Part shown: in pieces, positions 4,574 to 5,515 of the stretch | Numbering within the stretch: the stretch's first letter is position 1 | Layout: each line of letters opens with the position of its first letter | Source of the DNA: Patescibacteria group bacterium | GTDB lineage: Bacteria; Patescibacteriota; Patescibacteriia; 2-12-FULL-60-25 | Assembly: GCA_018817245.1 (NCBI GenBank) | Contig: JAHIUG010000121.1 | Location: 1-5,515 of the forward strand | Direction of reading: 5' to 3' | DNA length: 5,515 nt | The notes under the pieces: generated by a model | The model's input: only the letters and a program-made list of their open reading frames with translations | Databases searched by the model: none | Told to the model about the DNA's origin: nothing | Position numbers and translations under genes: made by a program

Positions 4574-5515
4574 CTAGTAATCCATCAGCTTTCGGATTTC
4601 TTGGTTTTGTTTGATTTTTTCAATTGCCTTAGCTTCGATCTGACGAATACGCTCACGAGTAACATCAAATTCTTTTCCAACTTCTTCAAGCGTGTGCGAT
4701 ACTCCATCTACTAAGCCGAATCGCATTTCTAAAATCTTTTGTTCGCGTGGTGATAATTCCCTAATAATTTCAGCCACATAATCTTTCAGAAGAAGTAAAG
4801 CAGCAGCTCTGTCCGGAGCAACATTTTTAACATCCTCAATAAAGTCTTCGAGTTTTGAATCTTCATCATCCTCACCCACGGAAGTCATAAGCGAAACAGT
4901 ATCCTGCGAGATCTTGATGATGTGGCGCACTTTGTCTACAGGCAAACCCATTTCCGCGGCAGTTTCTTCCGGAAGAGGTTCGCGTCCAAGATCCTGAATA
5001 AGCTGGCGCTGAATCTGCTGGAACTTGTTGATTGTTTCAACCATGTGCACGGGAATGCGAATGGTTCTACTTTGATCAGCGAGCGCGCGCGTAATTGCCT
5101 GGCGAATCCACCAAGTAGCATACGTTGAGAATTTGTAACCTTTGCGATATTCAAACTTCTTAACAGCGCGGAACAAGCCGATGTTGCCTTCTTGAATAAG
5201 ATCGAGTAGCGAAAGCGATTTACCGATAAACTTTTTCGCAATTGAAACCACCAAACGCAGGTTTGCTTCGATAAGCATTTTGTCGGCTTCTTTGTCTCCT
5301 CGTTCTTTGCGTTTAGCTAATGCCACTTCTTGCTCAGCTGTAAGCAGAGGAATTTTTCCGATCTCGCGCAAATACATTTGGATTGAATCAGCCGTCAGGT
5401 CGTACGGATCAGCTCTGCCGCGTCTATCGTCTGTGCTGTGCAGAGTCTCGAGCATTTCGTGCCGTTCTTTTCCGTGGCCCAAAATCCCCTCTTTCATTTC
5501 AACAATACCAACGCC
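4574..5515 (-). CDS. rpoD: primary sigma factor RpoD/SigA, 5' end outside window
   Basis: This is the housekeeping sigma-70 factor that directs RNA polymerase to TTGACA/TATAAT promoters. The frame stays open to the right edge, and the first visible Met (5497) is preceded by six more sense codons, so the true start probably lies beyond the window. Counting from that Met, region 1.2 is about 35-66, region 2 about 75-146 with DLIQEGNIGL (99-108) and the promoter-melting and -10-reading stretch YKFSTYATWWIRQAIT (121-136), and region 3 about 147-210. The sigma finger is near DSKLEDFIED (213-222), and region 4 ends in the helix-turn-helix VTRERIRQIEAK (279-290). The residues that read -10 (RQAIT) and -35 (VTRERIRQ) elements match E. 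coli and Bacillus, in line with the tRNA promoter here. Full regions 2-4 exclude an alternative sigma such as SigH. No region 1.1 is visible, though part may lie outside. The gene converges on typA across a shared terminator. Confidence 0.95.
   Translation of the reverse strand, partial: GVGIVEMKEGILGHGKERHEMLETLHSTDDRRGRADPYDLTADSIQMYLREIGKIPLLTAEQEVALAKRKERGDKEADKMLIEANLRLVVSIAKKFIGKSLSLLDLIQEGNIGLFRAVKKFEYRKGYKFSTYATWWIRQAITRALADQSRTIRIPVHMVETINKFQQIQRQLIQDLGREPLPEETAAEMGLPVDKVRHIIKISQDTVSLMTSVGEDDEDSKLEDFIEDVKNVAPDRAAALLLLKDYVAEIIRELSPREQKILEMRFGLVDGVSHTLEEVGKEFDVTRERIRQIEAKAIEKIKQNQEIRKLMDY

Noticed and set aside
4574..5497. Complete 307-residue sigma factor starting at the Met encoded at 5497
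   Set aside because: The frame stays open to the window edge and primary sigma factors usually carry more sequence before region 1.2, so a 5'-truncated gene is more likely.
1..5515. UGA recoding, CRISPR array or insertion sequence
   Set aside because: Conserved glycines use GGN and the four genes end in TAA or TAG. No regularly spaced repeats and no transposase-like frame are present.

Overview
The window reads as ordinary bacterial chromosome carrying information-processing genes. The most likely source is a low-GC member of the Candidate Phyla Radiation (Patescibacteria). That placement is an inference from the look of the short cold-shock protein, the sigma factor and the intergenic sequence; no 16S gene or other decisive marker is present. 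The standard code fits: genes end in TAA or TAG, and conserved glycines such as those of the TypA G1 loop and helicase motif I use GGN codons. There is therefore no sign of UGA recoding.

Layout from left to right. (1) A complete tRNA-Asn(GUU) with encoded CCA sits between a near-consensus sigma-70 promoter (TTGACA, 17 nt, TAATAT) and a strong intrinsic terminator. (2) About 450 bases carry no credible protein gene. Their first part is a hairpin-rich island of about 63% GC, unlike the roughly 37% GC helicase gene, and the end holds the promoter and leader of the next gene. (3) A 65-residue cold-shock-domain protein has its own terminator. (4) A 210-base AT-rich leader with promoter candidates and a long hairpin precedes a DEAD-box RNA helicase (DeaD/CsdA type, with DbpA-like RNA-binding domain and basic Ser/Arg tail). 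(5) The ribosome-associated GTPase TypA/BipA follows 15 bases later and is probably co-transcribed. (6) A shared bidirectional terminator separates typA from the convergent gene for the primary sigma factor (RpoD/SigA), whose 5' end lies beyond the right edge.

Functionally, the cold-shock protein, the helicase and TypA form a block for RNA unfolding and ribosome assembly. In well-studied bacteria all three families matter most at low temperature, so a cold or stress-adaptation neighbourhood is a reasonable inference. The sigma factor keeps the residues that read TTGACA and TATAAT elements, which matches the promoters seen here.

No new multi-gene system is visible. The points most worth following up are the GC-rich hairpin island behind the tRNA, the structured leaders of the cold-shock and helicase genes, and the lack of a usable Shine-Dalgarno sequence before all three visible protein starts.
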